From Planctomycetota bacterium (GTDB taxonomy: Bacteria; Planctomycetota; UBA1135; GCA-002686595), in NCBI GenBank assembly GCA_002686265.1, contig NZBA01000135.1, positions 1 through 64,000 on the forward strand: DNA of 64,000 nucleotides, given 5' to 3'. The notes below the pieces were generated by a model. The model did not search any database and was not told where the DNA came from. It saw only the letters and a list, made by a program, of their open reading frames with translations. Numbering within the stretch: position 1 is the stretch's first letter; each line of letters opens with the position of its first letter. Made by a program: the position numbers and the translations under genes. Below are positions 52,130 to 61,802 of this stretch, piece after piece.

Positions 52130-52217
52130 GCCCGGGTGGCGGAATTGGCAGACGCGCTAGACTAAGGATCTAGTGGGATCATATCCCGTGCTGGTTCGAC
52201 TCCAGTTCCGGGCACCA
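52130..52217 (+). tRNA. tRNA-Leu (anticodon AAG), CCA encoded
   Basis: 88 nt with a class II long variable arm. The acceptor stem GCCCGGG pairs with TCCGGGC, followed by ACCA. The anticodon stem CTAGA/TCTAG encloses loop CTAAGGA, so the anticodon at 52164-52166 is AAG with G37, reading CUU/CUC leucine codons. The T-arm has GGTTCGACTCC. Bacteria normally use GAG for these codons; an A34 would need deamination to inosine or would read only CUU efficiently. Confidence 0.93.
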
Positions 52218-52261
52218 ATCACGGGGCCGGCGTCGCTTTGCTGCGGCGCCGGCCTCGCCTT

Positions 52262-52329
52262 GCTCACGGCGCCCGGCGCTCACGGCCCCCCCCGCCCCGC
52301 GCTCACGGCCCCCCCGCGCTCACGGCCCC
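52262..52329 (+). repeat. Short direct repeats (GCTCACGGC) after tRNA-Leu
   Basis: GCTCACGGCC-type units recur four times (about 52262, 52278, 52301, 52318) separated by C runs, 45 nt after the tRNA and just before the end of the convergent gene. No clear terminator stem is visible. Confidence 0.6.
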
Positions 52330-52332
52330 GGC

Positions 52333-54363
52333 TCAACGCAGCGGCGCGGCGATGCGCAGAGAGACGTCGACGTACTTGGGGTCGAACCCCAGGAGCAGCA
52401 GGCTCGCCGTGACACCCTCGGAGTAGACGATGCGGCGTTCGTAGGCGGCCATCACCTCTGGGACCTGCTCCCGCGCCACGCGCTCGGCGATGGCCTCGAT
52501 CTCGGGGGCAACCGCACGGTCGATGCGCGCCTGCTCGTCCTCGCTGAGCCGGCCGCGCTGCTTGCCCTGGCCCGCGAAAACCTCGTTGATGGCCTGCTGC
52601 TCTAGACGCGCCCGCTCAAGGTTCCAGTCGATCACGATGGAATCCTCGGCCCAACGCCGAGCCTGGCGCCGCAGGGTGGACTGAGCGCTCTGGGGGTCGC
52701 ACCACATCACGACGTTCGCCTTCGCCACGCAGGTGGAGAGCAGGGAGCGGAAGTCACTTCGCGCGGCCAGACGCGGGTGGGTAGGCGCCCCCTGGGAACG
52801 CGTCTTGAGGACGTGCTCGAGCATCCCGATGCAGTTGGCGACCACGCAGACCTGGTCATCGTCGCCGATGCGCGCGTTGGCCGTCGCGACCATGCCGGTC
52901 CCGGGCACCAGGGGCGCCCAAAACTCGCGGATCTCATAGCCGCCGACTTGGTTGCGGTAGTAGCCCGAGTCGTTCTCGGTCTTGCCCCGTAGACCGAAAC
53001 GCTTGCCCTGGCGGCCGATCGTGTCGCGCAGGTCCACGAGCACGGAATCGCGCTCCTGCTTGATCCAAGTGACCAGCGCCATGGCGAAGACCGGCTGGCC
53101 GTCGGCCTCGGGCCCGTCGGGATCGTGCGGGTAGTCATTCGGTCGCAGAACGATCGCGAAGCGGTCGCGCAGGCTGGAGCGCAGCTCGTCGATCAGCTGT
53201 TGCAGGCTCCGGTACTGCCCGGTGGCCTGCAGGGACTCCTCGATCAGCTGCACCATGTCCGGCTCCAGCGAGACGACGACCTGCTCCAGCAGGTCGCCGA
53301 TGTCTCCCTTCATGTACAGGAAGAAGCTCGCGTCCTCGGGCGCGAGGGCCGCCGCCTCCTCGAGGATCTCCGTGCGGTCGGCGCCCATGCGCCGGTAGGC
53401 GCGCGTCTGCAGCGGCGTCATCAGCTCCGAGGAGAGCCGCGCGCGGGCATCCAACGACAGGCCCTCGTCCAAGCCCATCTGTCCCACCACGAGGTTGACC
53501 GTGTTGGCCTGGAAGAAGCGCCCGAGGAAGGCAGGGGCGAATTCCAGCGCGGAGGTGTCCGGCCAGGCGCCGGAGATCCCGGTGGTCTCGAGCAAGTCGC
53601 GCACCTTGAGGAAGAACTCGAGCTCGTCGCCCGCCGGCGAGCGCTCCACGTTCTTGACGTGATCGCAGTACTCCGCCCGCAGGAGCATCGAGTCCTCGTA
53701 GGTGACCGCCTCCAGCCGATGGGCGTCCTCGATGAACTCGCGGCTGGTGGCGATGACGGCCACGTCCCGGATGCGCGTGAGCCACAGCTCGCGCGGGAGC
53801 CCGCCGCCGCCGAGGCGCACGTGGTCGGCCTCCACCGTCACCGAGAGCCCCTGGCCCTCGAGCCCGAGCAGGCCGGGGTGGCGCAGGAGCGAAACGGCGA
53901 GCTTGCCCGTCCAGTGCAGGGTCCCGTACACGGCCCAGTCCGCATCCTCGAGCCCGGTCCCGCCGAAGCGCGCCGCCAGGGCCAGATCGCGTCCCCCGAA
54001 GACATCCAGAGGGTCCAGGCCCATGGGCAGGCGTTCTCCAAGGGCCGCCAGCTCGCCGAGGGCGCCCTCGACGTCGAAGCGCTCGGAGAGCTCCGCGCAC
54101 TCGGGGGAGGCGGTCCACTCCTGCCAGGAAGCGTGGCCGTCGAGGCGCTCCTGCACGGCAAGGCGCGGGAAGCCGTCGAAGGCCCAACCCAACTCGGAGC
54201 GCGCCAGGAAGAGGTCGACCTCGCGCGGGACGAGCCCGGCGACGTCCACCCCCAGGCGGCCCTCGAAGGGGCTGAAGAGGAAGGTCGAGAAGGCGAAGTA
54301 GCCGGCGAACAGGCAGACCGCCAGGACGCTGGCCAGGATCCGGAACAGGCGCTTTCTCTTCAT
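52333..54363 (-). CDS. Large membrane-anchored protein, unknown function
   Basis: 676 residues from ATG 54363 (MKRKRLFRILASVLAVCLFAGYFAFSTFLF), a signal anchor. The rest is a large extracytoplasmic alpha/beta region with repeats of a fold reading DVDLFLARSELGWAFDGF, ALAARFGGTGLEDADWAVYG and SFFLYMKGDIGDLLEQV, which resembles DUF3352-like proteins of planctomycetes in style; I cannot confirm that. No catalytic motif is seen. It is divergent from the aminotransferase gene. Confidence 0.6.
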   Translation of the reverse strand: MKRKRLFRILASVLAVCLFAGYFAFSTFLFSPFEGRLGVDVAGLVPREVDLFLARSELGWAFDGFPRLAVQERLDGHASWQEWTASPECAELSERFDVEGALGELAALGERLPMGLDPLDVFGGRDLALAARFGGTGLEDADWAVYGTLHWTGKLAVSLLRHPGLLGLEGQGLSVTVEADHVRLGGGGLPRELWLTRIRDVAVIATSREFIEDAHRLEAVTYEDSMLLRAEYCDHVKNVERSPAGDELEFFLKVRDLLETTGISGAWPDTSALEFAPAFLGRFFQANTVNLVVGQMGLDEGLSLDARARLSSELMTPLQTRAYRRMGADRTEILEEAAALAPEDASFFLYMKGDIGDLLEQVVVSLEPDMVQLIEESLQATGQYRSLQQLIDELRSSLRDRFAIVLRPNDYPHDPDGPEADGQPVFAMALVTWIKQERDSVLVDLRDTIGRQGKRFGLRGKTENDSGYYRNQVGGYEIREFWAPLVPGTGMVATANARIGDDDQVCVVANCIGMLEHVLKTRSQGAPTHPRLAARSDFRSLLSTCVAKANVVMWCDPQSAQSTLRRQARRWAEDSIVIDWNLERARLEQQAINEVFAGQGKQRGRLSEDEQARIDRAVAPEIEAIAERVAREQVPEVMAAYERRIVYSEGVTASLLLLGFDPKYVDVSLRIAAPLR

Positions 54364-54530
54364 CGCGTGCGGGCGGAGGGGCGGGCGGGAGCCAGAGGGT
54401 GCCCGCTGGGAACGCCCCTGGCAATCTCGGGGGTCCAGACGAGCGGGCGCGGCGTTCCTTCCCCCCGGATCCATGCCGCGCTACCGCCGAGCTTGACGCC
54501 GGGCGCGGGGGCACGATGATCGTGCTCGCC

Positions 54531-55727
54531 ATGCGGCCCAACCAGCGCGTCTCCAGCATCCCCCTCTCACAGACCCTCGCCCTCGACGCCCGCGCCAAGG
54601 CGATGATCGCCGAGGGGCGCGACATCATCAACCTGTCAGTAGGCGAGCCGGACTTCGACTCCCCGGCCGTGGTGCGCGAGGCCGCCAAGAGCCTGATCGA
54701 CTCCGGCGGCGTCCGCTACACGCCGGCAGGGGGAACCCCGAGCCTGCGAACCGCCATCGCCGAGCACCTCACACGCTCGCGCGGGACGGCGTTCTCGCCG
54801 GCGCAGATCACTGTCTGCCACAGCGCCAAGCACGCCCTCTCGGGAGCGCTCTTGACCTTGACCGAGCCCGGCGACGAGGTGCTCCTGCTGCTCCCGGCCT
54901 GGGTCAGCTACTTCGAGATGGTGCGCTTCGCCGCCGGCACGCCGGTGGCGGTCGCTCCTCGCGCGGACCTCGGCCCCGACTTCGACACTCTGCGCCGGGC
55001 GATCACGCCGCGCACGCGCGGCATCATGCTCAACTCTCCCTGCAATCCCAGCGGGTACGTCTTCACGCCCGGGGAGATCACCGCTCTCTGCGACCTCGCC
55101 CGTGAGAGCGACCTGTGGATCCTCTCCGACGAGATCTACTCCCGCTTGGTCTACGACGGCGCGCCCTACGCCAGCCCTGTGGAGGTCAGCGACGACGCCC
55201 GCGAGCGCACGGTCCTGGTCGACGGAGCCAGCAAGGCCTTCGCGATGACCGGCTACCGCATGGGCTACCTGGCCGCCTCCGAGGAGGGGGCCTCGGCCGT
55301 CGCGCGCCTCCACAGCCAGCTCGCCGGCTCCCCCAACGCCGTGGGGCAGCACGCCTTCGAGGCCGCCCTCGCCGACGAGCCGCCCGAGGTCGCTGCCATG
55401 GCGCACGAGTTCGCTCTCCGCCGCACGCGCCTGGTCGCGGACCTGTGCGCTCTGGGACTCCAGACACCCACACCCGGCGGCGCCTTCTACGTCTTCTCCG
55501 ACGTGCGTCCCTGGACGGACGAGCGCGGGAGCGATGGGTTCTGCGAGGACCTCCTCGAGGCCGAGGGCGTGGCCGCGGTGCCCGGTTCGGCCTTCGGAGT
55601 CGAGGGGCGCGTGCGCTTCAGCTACGCGGCATCGGCCGAGGCCCTACGGGCCGCCGTGGAGCGCCTCGGCCGATTCTTGGCCCGACGCGGACGCGCGCAG
55701 CACTTCCAGGACAGCGCCCCGACCTGA
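54531..55727 (+). CDS. PLP-dependent class I/II aminotransferase, AspB-like
   Basis: 398 residues from ATG 54531 (MRPNQRVSSIPLSQTLALDARAKAM); an ATG at 54516 is an alternative. It is the class Ib aspartate aminotransferase type: NLSVGEPDFDSP, YTPAGGTPSLRTAIAEHL, LNSPCNPSGYVF, the PLP Lys in VDGASKAFAMTGYRMGYL, and the substrate Arg in GRVRFSYAAS. It should convert aspartate and 2-oxoglutarate to oxaloacetate and glutamate; prephenate or related substrates cannot be excluded. Transcribed alone. Confidence 0.88.
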   Translation: MRPNQRVSSIPLSQTLALDARAKAMIAEGRDIINLSVGEPDFDSPAVVREAAKSLIDSGGVRYTPAGGTPSLRTAIAEHLTRSRGTAFSPAQITVCHSAKHALSGALLTLTEPGDEVLLLLPAWVSYFEMVRFAAGTPVAVAPRADLGPDFDTLRRAITPRTRGIMLNSPCNPSGYVFTPGEITALCDLARESDLWILSDEIYSRLVYDGAPYASPVEVSDDARERTVLVDGASKAFAMTGYRMGYLAASEEGASAVARLHSQLAGSPNAVGQHAFEAALADEPPEVAAMAHEFALRRTRLVADLCALGLQTPTPGGAFYVFSDVRPWTDERGSDGFCEDLLEAEGVAAVPGSAFGVEGRVRFSYAASAEALRAAVERLGRFLARRGRAQHFQDSAPT

Positions 55728-56082
55728 GGCGACGCTCGCTCACACGTTCCGAGGCGCACGGCCCCGATCCGGCACGGATCGTCCGGCGCGCAAGGCCCCG
55801 TGCGGGAGATCCCGTGCGGGGGATCCGCAGCGGATCGCCCGGAGAGAGGAGTCCGACGCAGCGGTGACGAACAGGTCCCGGCTTCGCCACAGCCCTTCTT
55901 CCACGGGCCGCTAGAGCGCCGAAGACGAAAGAGGGGACGACCGGCGTACATTGATTCACCCGCTTCGAGCGAGCCGTCCACGCCCGCCGGGGTCGCGAAG
56001 AAGGAGATGAAACCTCGCAAGCGACAGAGCGTGGCGGTTCGTTCCAGGCCGACCGTCCCCATCAACTAGATCGACCGCCCTG
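55728..56082. other. 355-nt intergenic region
   Basis: Contains a pair of direct repeats CCGTGCGGGxGATCC near 55798-55825 and a weak relative of repeat A (CCCTTCTTCCACGGGCCGCTAG) at 55893-55914. No gene recognised; it should hold a promoter for the PAP2 gene. Confidence 0.45.
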
Positions 56083-57048
56083 ATGCCCGGCGCACTCCCG
56101 ATCCGCCGAAAACCGCTCGAGAGCTGTCTGGGAGGTTCGATTCCGAGAGTGGGCGGCGGGAGCGAGGAGCGGCGCGGGACACTTTCCACTCCCGCGCCTG
56201 AGGAGGAGAAGTACACTCCCGGCTTGGACGGACAACGATCCGCTCACGAGCGCGCCCCCACCGGGGCGCGCGAGGACCCCGCCCCCCTCCCCCCGCGCCC
56301 CTGGCAGGTGTGGCGGCCGGTCTGGAGGCGGCGCGAGACCCTCGGCGGCAGGTGGGTCGCCTGCGCCTCCATCGCGGCCCTGATCCTCGTCAACGGCGGC
56401 GGCTACCTGCTCGTCCTCCACGTCGCACGCTGGCGCGGGATCACGGCCTGGGATCCGGGGACCTGGATCGACGACGCGATCCCCGCCCTGCCCTGGACGA
56501 TCGTGGTTTACCTGTCGCTCTTCGCCTACTTCGCGGCGCCGCTCGCCTGCCCGCCGCGGGGGGACCGCGGCCGGCTGCAGACCCTGCTCTGCATCCAGGC
56601 CCTGGTCGGCATCTGCGCAGTCTCCTTCGCTGTTTTCCTGCTCCTCCCAGCGCAGATCCACGTGCGCGAGACGATGGTCGCCGCCCTGCCCGGCGAGGCG
56701 GGCTGGATCCGAGCTCTCTACCGCTTCCAGTACTTCATGGATCAGCCCTGGAACTCCTGGCCGAGCCTGCACGTCTCGCAGACGATCGTGCTCGCGTTCT
56801 GCGCCCAGTACTGGTCCGGCGAAGTGCGCGAACGGCGGGCCTGGCTGCCGCGCGGAAGGGCTCGCACGATCTGCCTGGTCGCGATGTGGCTCGCCTGGGC
56901 GGCGCTGGCGGTGAGCATCCTCACCACCAAACAGCACTTCGCCTTCGACTTGCTCACCGGCTCCCTGCTCGGCGCCCTGGTCTGGGTCGCCTACCTGCGC
57001 CCGGCCCTGAGGGCCGCGGAGGAATCGGACGCGCCCGCGTGGGACTGA
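56083..57048 (+). CDS. PAP2-family membrane phosphatase/transferase
   Basis: 321 residues as drawn. The first ~60 residues are low-complexity, so the true start may be the TTG at 56224 (about 274 residues), which has GAGGAGAAG about 15 nt upstream. Six membrane helices are predicted. PAP2 motifs are PSLHVSQT (His of the catalytic set) and TKQHFAFDLLTG (His and Asp). The form resembles inositol-phosphorylceramide-synthase-like PAP2 proteins. It probably handles lipid phosphates; substrate unknown. Confidence 0.75.
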   Translation: MPGALPIRRKPLESCLGGSIPRVGGGSEERRGTLSTPAPEEEKYTPGLDGQRSAHERAPTGAREDPAPLPPRPWQVWRPVWRRRETLGGRWVACASIAALILVNGGGYLLVLHVARWRGITAWDPGTWIDDAIPALPWTIVVYLSLFAYFAAPLACPPRGDRGRLQTLLCIQALVGICAVSFAVFLLLPAQIHVRETMVAALPGEAGWIRALYRFQYFMDQPWNSWPSLHVSQTIVLAFCAQYWSGEVRERRAWLPRGRARTICLVAMWLAWAALAVSILTTKQHFAFDLLTGSLLGALVWVAYLRPALRAAEESDAPAWD

Positions 57049-57064
57049 AGCGCGCCCGCCGGGG

Positions 57065-57868
57065 TTAGAAGAACCAGGTCAGCCCGCCGAAAGCGATCCA
57101 GCCCGCGGGTTCGATCTCCACGTCGAACTGCAATCCGTCGAGCGAGTCGTCGATGAACTCGTTGCCGCTCGAGTTCTGAGGCTCGGCGTCGACGAGGCCC
57201 TCGGAGACGTCGCCTGGCATCTCGTAGAAGAACCCGAAGCGCGCCACGAGGTTGTCGCGCAGCTGGTAGATGAACCCGGCGCCTACGGACAAGGTGTAGT
57301 AGGAGTCGCCGTCGAAGGGGGCCGCGAGCACGACGTCATCGAACTGGCCGAACTCGGAGAACTCCAAGACGGTGCTGATGTCCAGGCTGATTTCGGGGAT
57401 GTAGGCGAACTTCGCTTGGACGAAGGGGCGCAGGCGGTCGGTCTTGAGGAAGCGGGCCGGCAGGATGTAGCGCAGGGAGGTGAAGTACTCGAGTTGGTGG
57501 ATTGTGTCGAGGTCGAAGGACGAGTCGACCAGGGCGGGCTCGAGGATGCGCAGCTCGGCCCCGATGGTCACCGACAGGTCGTCGAGGAGGAAGTGCTCCA
57601 AGCCCAAGCCGGGGTCGAGGATGCCCTTGCCGGCACCCGCCATCTCGATCGGGTCGGTCGGGAAGTTGGGGTTGATGAGGGTCACCGACGTGTCGATGTC
57701 GTAGCCGCTGAACAGGCCGGAGAATCCAGCGATCCCGGTCGCGCCGCGGCGGGTGAGGCGCCAGGGCTCGTCGACGAGGTCTCGCTCGAGAGGGATCGCG
57801 ACGCCCTGGCACGCGGGAGCGATGAGGGCGGCGACGGCGAGCCCCACTAGGGAGGAGTTGCAGATCAT
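57065..57868 (-). CDS. Outer-membrane beta-barrel protein
   Basis: 267 residues from ATG 57868 ([22 protein letters not shown]), signal peptide present. Regular amphipathic strands alternate ([70 protein letters not shown]), and the chain ends [11 protein letters not shown] with a terminal Phe, the usual barrel-assembly signal. Function unknown; a small porin or structural barrel. Converges on the PAP2 gene. Confidence 0.75.
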
Positions 57869-58161
57869 GAGCTTGTGGTTGGGAACGGAAGGGTGGGGAA
57901 GCTAGCGCAAGCGGATGGGACTGGGAAGCGGTTTCCGCGCATCGAGGGGCCGCGGGACGCGGTAGGAAGCCGCGAGAAGCCCCCACCCACCCCCGGCGGA
58001 GGGTCCTCTCCCCACGCGCCGCCCGCGCTGGTAGGCTGGGAGGAGTGGGGTGAGGCCCGACCCCAACCTGTAGCCCAAGCCCGGCGCCCGCCGCACGATC
58101 CAAAGCGGAGGGCGCGCCCCGTATCAGCTCCGCGACCCCTCACTTTCCAACGAGAACACTC

Positions 58162-59262
58162 ATGACGCGCTTTACCGCATTCGCTCTGCCCCTCTCGCTC
58201 CTGCTCTTCGCGTCAAGCGCCTCCGCGCAGGACTTCGAGTTCGACATCGACCAACCCTCCTCGTCCTGGACCTGGTCGGGCAATACGGGTATCGGCCCCA
58301 TGCTCCCGCTCAACCCCGGCGGCGAGAACTTCGAACTCGACGGCTCGATCACCCTGGCTCTCGACTCCGGCGGCAACCCGATCGGTGGTGGCCAGATCAC
58401 GAGCGCCAACGCGATCCTGCTCCCCGACCTGCACGCCTACATCCCCAACCCGATCCCCGGCTGGCCGCCCCTGGCCCTGATCGACCTCGAAGGCGTCTCC
58501 TACACCTTCGTGACGCCCACCTTCAGCGTGAACAACAGTGGGCAGTTCAGCGCGGACTGGACCCTCACCTTCCTCTCGGGAATCCTCACTGTGACGCCCC
58601 TCGCGGGCAGCGTCAGCGTGACCGATCTCACGGGCATCGCGGGCGACGCAACCCCCAACAGCGGCACCTTCACGACCTCAGGATCCCAGATCCACCTCGC
58701 CTCGGCCCAGGTCTCCGACTTCAGCTTCGTCGACTCGGGAACGGGCATCTCCGCCGACTTGCACCTCGAGGGGGACCTCGTGGCGGACTACGGCTGCCCG
58801 GCGGTCACGGCGTTCTGCTTCGGTGACGGCTCGGGGACGGCCTGCCCCTGCTCGAACGGCGGGGCCTCCGGCGAGGGCTGCGCCAACGGCACCGGCTCCG
58901 GCGCCATCATCGGCACGAGTGGGAGCACGAGCATCGCCGCGGGCGACCTCGTCCTGGCCGGGAGCCAACTGGTCCCCAATCAGCCCGGCCTCTACTTCCA
59001 GGGCGACAACGCGGTCAGCGGCGGCAACGGCGTCACCTTCGGGGACGGCCTGCGCTGCGCGGGCGGCAACGTCGTGCGCCTCCAGGTGCGCGTCGCGAGC
59101 GGCAGCGGAACATCGGCGACGACGATCGACATCGCGGCCAAGGGCGGCGTCTCCGCCGGCGACACCAAGCACTACCAAGTGTGGTACCGCGACCCGGCCT
59201 CGACTCCCTGCGGGACGACCTTCAACCTCTCCAACGGCGTCAGCGTCTTCTTCTGTCCCTGA
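58162..59262 (+). CDS. Secreted protein with lineage-specific C-terminal module, paralog 1
   Basis: 366 residues, signal peptide MTRFTAFALPLSLLLFASSASA. The first 215 residues are a beta domain (FELDGSITLALDSGGNPIGGG ... SFVDSGTGISADLHLEGD) shared with the 61803 gene. After residue 218 comes the recurring module: AFCFGDGSGTACPCSNGG, GDLVLAGSQLVPNQPGLYFQG, VTFGDGLRCAGGNVVRLQVRV and VWYRDPASTPCGTTFNLSNG. The module's paired cysteines suggest disulfides outside the cell. Function unknown. Confidence 0.75.
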   Translation: MTRFTAFALPLSLLLFASSASAQDFEFDIDQPSSSWTWSGNTGIGPMLPLNPGGENFELDGSITLALDSGGNPIGGGQITSANAILLPDLHAYIPNPIPGWPPLALIDLEGVSYTFVTPTFSVNNSGQFSADWTLTFLSGILTVTPLAGSVSVTDLTGIAGDATPNSGTFTTSGSQIHLASAQVSDFSFVDSGTGISADLHLEGDLVADYGCPAVTAFCFGDGSGTACPCSNGGASGEGCANGTGSGAIIGTSGSTSIAAGDLVLAGSQLVPNQPGLYFQGDNAVSGGNGVTFGDGLRCAGGNVVRLQVRVASGSGTSATTIDIAAKGGVSAGDTKHYQVWYRDPASTPCGTTFNLSNGVSVFFCP

Positions 59263-59319
59263 ACGCACCGTGACCTGTGAATCGCAGCCGATCCTCGAGC
59301 GACAGAGGGTCCATCAACG

Positions 59320-61557
59320 ATGAAGAACTTCGATCGACTCGGGATCGGCCTGCGGATCGGCGTCCTGGCCCTCGCTTCGGTGGCGGTCTGGGCCGGGCGG
59401 CCCGGCCCCGCCGCCGGGAGTGAGACGGAGGTGCTGGTCGTGCCCTTCGTAGTGAACGAGGCGCGCGACCTGCGCAGGGTCGAGGCGCAGGTGCTCGTCT
59501 ACAACCCGGACGGATCGCGGGAGCCGGTCGGTCTCCGGGCCCTGCGGGTCGTGGCCGAAGGCGAGTTGATCCACGAGCAGGTCCTCGAGGGCGAGCTGCC
59601 TGGCGACCCGCGCTTCGGACACCTCAACGCCCTCGTCGAGCGCCTGCCGCAAGAGGTGACCGAGCTCGTGCGCGAGCGGCGGTACTTCGCGGCCGCGGAC
59701 GCCCGCGAGTTCGAGGGGCGGGAGATCGTACGACGCCAGCGCGAGATCGCCGCGGGGATCGAGCAGCTTCAAGACGAGTTCGCCGGCGGTAGGCCGGAGC
59801 CCTTCGCACGCGTCTCCTTTCCCCTTCCCCTCGACCAGCTGTTCTTCGCCGACTCACAGGCCGGCACGCGGGTTGCCGTGACCTTTGAGCTCGAGTTCGA
59901 AACGGCCGACGCGAACATCCGCACGGTCGCCGCGACCGAGTACGTCACGCGCCTGGCACCCTTCCTCACACCACCCACGCGCCTGGGCGCGGGCATCGGT
60001 GTGACGGTTCACGCCGGGGACTTGCACGTCCACACCTGCCACGGCGAGGCCCTCGGTGCCTGCGCGCCCTCGACGAGCTGTCTCGCCGAGACACCACAGC
60101 TCACCGGCAGCTTCACGATTGCCGAGCTGCGCTCGCAGTTCGAGGCCCTCGGCTGCGACTGGTTCACCGCCACCGACCACAGCTACTGCATCAACGACGA
60201 GGCGGAGTACCAGTCGATCGCCGCCGAGTGCGCGGCCTCGACCGACGCGAGCTTCGTCTGCATGCCCGACACCGAGGTCTCCGGCGACGAGGTCGGCCCC
60301 CAGGAGGGCAGCGACGCGGCGGATATCCTGTGCCTGTTCACGACCCAGGCCAACCACATGGGCGCCCACGGGCTCACCTCCCGCGTTCATGGAGGCGAAG
60401 ACGGCCTCCTGGGTTTCTGCAACGGCTTCACGGGAGACGTCCTGAACCCTTTCACGGAGAACGTCGCGGCTGTCCACGCCATGGGCGGGTACTCGATCGC
60501 CAACCACCCTCCGGCGGGGATGTTCGGCTGGAACAGCGTCGAGGCGCTGGTCGGCCTCGAACAGCAGGGGCTGCACGGGATCGAAGTCTGGAACGGGAAC
60601 GCCTCCGCGGGCCAGGGCGGCAGCATCGCCTTCTGGGTCGACCGCCTGCTCGAGGGACACCTGCTCTACGCCTACGCGGGCAGCGACACGCACGACGAGG
60701 CGCACGCCTTCGGCGCCAACCACGCCGTGCTCGTCGGGGTGGACCTCACGCCCGAGCACCTCAAGGCTGCTCTGATGGCCGGCCGCGTCTACCTGTCAGA
60801 CGGCCACGCGGCGCTGATCGAGGTCGACATCGGCGGCCTGACCCTCCCGATGGGGACGGTCCAAACGCTCCCCCAAGGCGTCCCGCCTGCGCCGCTCTCG
60901 ATCCGCGTCGGCTACGACTTCGGCGGAGACACGAGCACGATCACGATCTTCAAGGGTCGCGTCGGCGACGCCGGCGAGACGATCCTGTGCCAGAGCGGCC
61001 CGCTCTCGGGCAGCGGGTTCTTCGAGTGCGGTGACACCCTCGAGACGGCCGTCGGCTCCTGGTATCGGGCCTACAGTGAGAGCTCGGGAGGCTACGTACA
61101 GACCAACCCGATCTTCTTCCGCCCCGGAGGCGAGGATCCACTGCGCTACTGCACCGCCAAGCCCAACTCCCTCGGCTGCGTGCCGGCGATCGCCTACGCG
61201 GGAGAGCCGAGCGCGACCGCGCCGATTCCCTTCGAGGTCACGGCGAGCGGGGTCCTCAATCAGCAGTTTGGGATCTTCTTCTACGGGTTCTCCCCGACCC
61301 TGACGCCGTTCCAGGACGGCACCCTGTGCGTCGCCGCGCCGATCGAGCGCACGCCGATCCAGCACTCGGGGGGCAACGGAGCTCCGTCCGACTGCTCGGG
61401 CGCCTACGGGCTGGACTTCAACGCGTGGATCCAAAGCGGCGCCGATCCCGCCCTGACGGTCGGGACGACCGTCTACGGCCAATACTGGAGCCGCGACCCC
61501 CAGAGCACCAGCACGACCGGGCTCACCGACGCGCTGCAGTTCACCCTCGGGCCCTGA
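59320..61557 (+). CDS. Secreted CehA/McbA-type PHP metallohydrolase with C-terminal module
   Basis: 745 residues. The N-terminal signal (IGVLALASVAVWA) precedes a beta domain and then a PHP phosphoesterase core: GDLHVHTCHG (HxH), DWFTATDHSYC (DH), CMPDTEVSGDE (acidic), NHPPAGMFG and GSDTHDEAHAFGANHA, giving a metal site of the CehA/McbA kind. The substrate is unknown. The tail (YCTAKPNSLGCVPAIAYAG ... GQYWSRDPQSTSTTGLTDAL) is a variant of the module in the neighbours. It follows the 58162 gene by 57 nt and may be cotranscribed. Confidence 0.8.
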   Translation: MKNFDRLGIGLRIGVLALASVAVWAGRPGPAAGSETEVLVVPFVVNEARDLRRVEAQVLVYNPDGSREPVGLRALRVVAEGELIHEQVLEGELPGDPRFGHLNALVERLPQEVTELVRERRYFAAADAREFEGREIVRRQREIAAGIEQLQDEFAGGRPEPFARVSFPLPLDQLFFADSQAGTRVAVTFELEFETADANIRTVAATEYVTRLAPFLTPPTRLGAGIGVTVHAGDLHVHTCHGEALGACAPSTSCLAETPQLTGSFTIAELRSQFEALGCDWFTATDHSYCINDEAEYQSIAAECAASTDASFVCMPDTEVSGDEVGPQEGSDAADILCLFTTQANHMGAHGLTSRVHGGEDGLLGFCNGFTGDVLNPFTENVAAVHAMGGYSIANHPPAGMFGWNSVEALVGLEQQGLHGIEVWNGNASAGQGGSIAFWVDRLLEGHLLYAYAGSDTHDEAHAFGANHAVLVGVDLTPEHLKAALMAGRVYLSDGHAALIEVDIGGLTLPMGTVQTLPQGVPPAPLSIRVGYDFGGDTSTITIFKGRVGDAGETILCQSGPLSGSGFFECGDTLETAVGSWYRAYSESSGGYVQTNPIFFRPGGEDPLRYCTAKPNSLGCVPAIAYAGEPSATAPIPFEVTASGVLNQQFGIFFYGFSPTLTPFQDGTLCVAAPIERTPIQHSGGNGAPSDCSGAYGLDFNAWIQSGADPALTVGTTVYGQYWSRDPQSTSTTGLTDALQFTLGP

Positions 61558-61802
61558 TCGCCGGTACCCTCCCCCGCCTCCGGGCCGGCCCATCCCGGCG
61601 CCCCGACCGGGACCGCCCTGGAGGAAAACGCCCCTGAGACGATGCCTGACGGGGTCCCAGGCCGATTTCACGGAGAACTTGGTGGAGAGATGGGGGAGCA
61701 TGGAGCAGCCTTGCTAGCGGGCCGCTCGGAGTGGAACGAGCGGCTGCGATTGTCCTGTCACGGCTCCACGCAACTCCCGTCATCCTCCCGGAGAAGATCC
61801 CC

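Noticed and set aside
51935..52165. Open frame through the tRNA-Leu gene
   Set aside because: Its C-terminus RVAELADALD is just tRNA-Leu read as protein, with no domain upstream.
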